The translations under genes and the position numbers were made by a program. A stretch of DNA of 5,990 bases from a candidate division Zixibacteria bacterium DG_27 (GTDB lineage Bacteria > Zixibacteria > MSB-5A5 > DG-27), in NCBI GenBank assembly GCA_001302725.1, contig LIZU01000089.1, positions 1-5,990 on the forward strand. The letters run 5' to 3'. Of this stretch, positions 5,204 to 5,990 are shown in pieces. A model generated the notes under the pieces. The model ran no database searches and was not told where the DNA came from. It saw nothing but the letters and a program-made list of their open reading frames with translations. The number at the start of each line of letters is the position of its first letter. Within the stretch, counting starts at the first letter, position 1.

Positions 5204-5568
5204 GGTCCAGAAGAGGGCTTGCGGTTGACCTCCACTTCGATATAGTCTAAGTTGCCGGGTATAGGTGGGATCCTCTTTCTGACCCGGACGGTCACTTCCT
5301 TCACCCGAAAACTCCTCAGAATCTCCTGGGCCAATCTCTCGGCGATCGTCTCCAAAAGGACGAAGCGGTTCTCTAGGATGATCTCCTCCACCAGGGAATA
5401 TACTTTGGTGTAGTCGAGGGCGTCTTCGAGTTTATCGCTTTCGGCTGCCTCCCGGATGTCGGTTTTCATTTCGGCATCGACCTCGAAGCGCCTGCCGGTC
5501 TTCCTCTCGGCGGCGGAGGCCCCGTGGAAACCGTAGAAGGTCATGTTGGAGAGACGAATCGTATCCAT
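5200..5568 (-). CDS. folB: Dihydroneopterin aldolase
   Basis: FolB cleaves 7,8-dihydroneopterin to 6-hydroxymethyl-7,8-dihydropterin and glycolaldehyde, one step before FolK. The 122 residues match the family's single tunnelling-fold domain. Near the start is the typical FYGFHGASAAERKTGRRFEV (11-30). DYTKVYSLVEEII (52-64) forms the middle helix. LLETIAERLA (71-80) contains the substrate-anchoring Glu73. VRKRIPPIPGNLDYIEVEV (96-114) carries the likely catalytic Lys98. The start ATG fits the family's N-terminus well, yet the bases before it (CATTCTAAACGCT) show no Shine-Dalgarno match, which is odd for the first gene of an operon. The TGA overlaps the folK ATG. The related enzymes FolX and QueD share the fold, but the context with folK supports FolB. 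Confidence 0.95.
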   Translation of the reverse strand: MDTIRLSNMTFYGFHGASAAERKTGRRFEVDAEMKTDIREAAESDKLEDALDYTKVYSLVEEIILENRFVLLETIAERLAQEILRSFRVKEVTVRVRKRIPPIPGNLDYIEVEVNRKPSSGP

Positions 5569-5612
5569 AGCGTTTAGAATGCCATCGTGGACGTCGGTAA
5601 GCTTACAGCAAC

Positions 5613-5639
5613 GTTATATCAAATAAAGCCAGCTGCAAA
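5613..5639 (-). promoter_or_regulatory. Weak candidate promoter in the 112-base gap upstream of folB
   Basis: On the minus strand, TATAAC (5618-5613) is a fair -10 box, but the best -35 candidate, TTTGCA (5639-5634), is only 15 bases away, shorter than usual. An imperfect dyad, TTGCAGC (5638-5632) with GCTGTAA (5609-5603), flanks the -10 and could be an operator. The gap 5569-5680 holds no tetrahydrofolate riboswitch that I can recognise. A mismatched hairpin just past the nuclease stop (5677-5658, CTGTTTTC with GAACACAG) lacks a T-run and is not a good terminator. Confidence 0.28.
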
Positions 5640-5680
5640 GCTCACATCACTTCATGCTGTGTTCATCAGAAAACAGTGTT

Positions 5681-5990
5681 TCAATATGAGAGTTCAAATT
5701 CGATTTTTAGGTCTTCCAGTATCTCTTCTGGATGTCCAGTAAAGGCCCGCATTTTGAGCATTTTCTCCACCAGCTCGTCGTTGAGTAATAATATTAACAC
5801 CTGTGATTCTTCATAAGCACGCTTTCTCGCTGCCAGGAGCTGTTTTGATGGTGCTTTGCGGACAAAAAGGAGTCCAAAGCGCCCTACTGTCGGCTTGGCC
5901 AAGTATAGCCTTAGCTGATTCAGCTCACCTTTTGAGGCTTTCGAACTGTAATTCTTGAATTCACAAATTATATGCCTGCTGTTAAATTCG
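5681..5990 (-). CDS. PD-(D/E)XK restriction-endonuclease-like protein, C-terminal part (5' end beyond window)
   Basis: The frame is open to the right edge, so the true start is outside; the TTG at 5902 is internal and not the start. About 102 C-terminal residues are visible. They begin EFNSRHIICEFKNYS, where the hydrophobic strand followed by E-F-K fits the second half of a PD-(D/E)XK catalytic site. Next comes GELNQLRLYL, resembling the Q...Y helix of Mrr-like nucleases. Then GRFGLLFVRKAPSKQLLAARKRAY and a strand (VLILLLND) close the fold. In related proteins this module often sits at the end of larger NTPase or defence proteins; here the N-terminal architecture and the first catalytic Asp cannot be seen. 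G+C is about 43% by hand count against about 56% in folB, suggesting recent transfer. It runs in the same direction as folB, 112 bases upstream. The nuclease fold is probable and the defence role inferred. Confidence 0.66.
   Translation of the reverse strand, partial: EFNSRHIICEFKNYSSKASKGELNQLRLYLAKPTVGRFGLLFVRKAPSKQLLAARKRAYEESQVLILLLNDELVEKMLKMRAFTGHPEEILEDLKIEFELSY

Noticed and set aside
5658..5677. Hairpin after the nuclease stop as a terminator
   Set aside because: One mismatch in an A/T-rich 8-bp stem and no T-run after it; unlikely to stop transcription.
5569..5680. Possible tetrahydrofolate riboswitch upstream of folB
   Set aside because: The gap does not show the conserved core or the long closing stem of that class as I know it, and no terminator or sequestering hairpin lies near the start codon.
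1..5990. CRISPR array, tRNA, rRNA, insertion sequence or attachment site
   Set aside because: No regularly spaced repeats, cloverleaf, rRNA-like stretch, transposase motif or terminal inverted repeats with target duplication were found on either strand.

Overview
The window is bacterial. Its genes are tightly packed, it has Shine-Dalgarno sites (GAGGAG, GGAGGAG), a near-consensus sigma-70 promoter and a bacterial folate/pantothenate gene set. Mixed base composition (folB about 56% G+C by hand count) and the arrangement folB-folK-deoxynucleoside kinase-panB do not look enterobacterial. A less-studied Gram-negative-type or candidate-phylum lineage is plausible, but the phylum cannot be fixed from this sequence alone.

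Layout. At the left edge (to 656, + strand) is the 3' part of a GAF/HD-GYP protein, probably a cyclic-di-GMP phosphodiesterase. Every other gene is on the minus strand, so the rest reads from right to left. At the right edge (5681-5990) is the C-terminal part of a low-G+C, PD-(D/E)XK nuclease-like protein. A 112-base gap follows it, then a compact metabolic operon: folB (5568-5200), folK (5203-4676, ATGA overlap with folB), a deoxynucleoside kinase (4669-4016) and panB (3976-3176). FolB and FolK make the pterin precursor of folate, and PanB uses 5,10-methylene-tetrahydrofolate as its one-carbon donor, so the grouping makes metabolic sense.

Downstream of panB, a strong promoter (TTGACG-17 bp-TATAAT, 3119-3091) opens a second transcription unit with a leader of about 136 nt. 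The leader can fold into a long helix, followed by a hairpin just before a strong ribosome binding site. Three genes follow: a 96-residue exported glycine-rich peptide (2948-2658), a divergent sigma-70/ECF-like factor with an unusual N-terminal extension of about 85 residues (2591-1701), and a 333-residue protein with TPR-like helices at its C-terminus (1697-696). A minus-strand intrinsic terminator (662-637) closes the unit and is embedded in the last codons of the convergent HD-GYP gene.

The metabolic genes are recognisable families. The promoter/leader/exported peptide/sigma factor/TPR unit is the part that does not match a system I know, and it is the main candidate for something undescribed. 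Its function is inferred only from layout and weak family resemblance.
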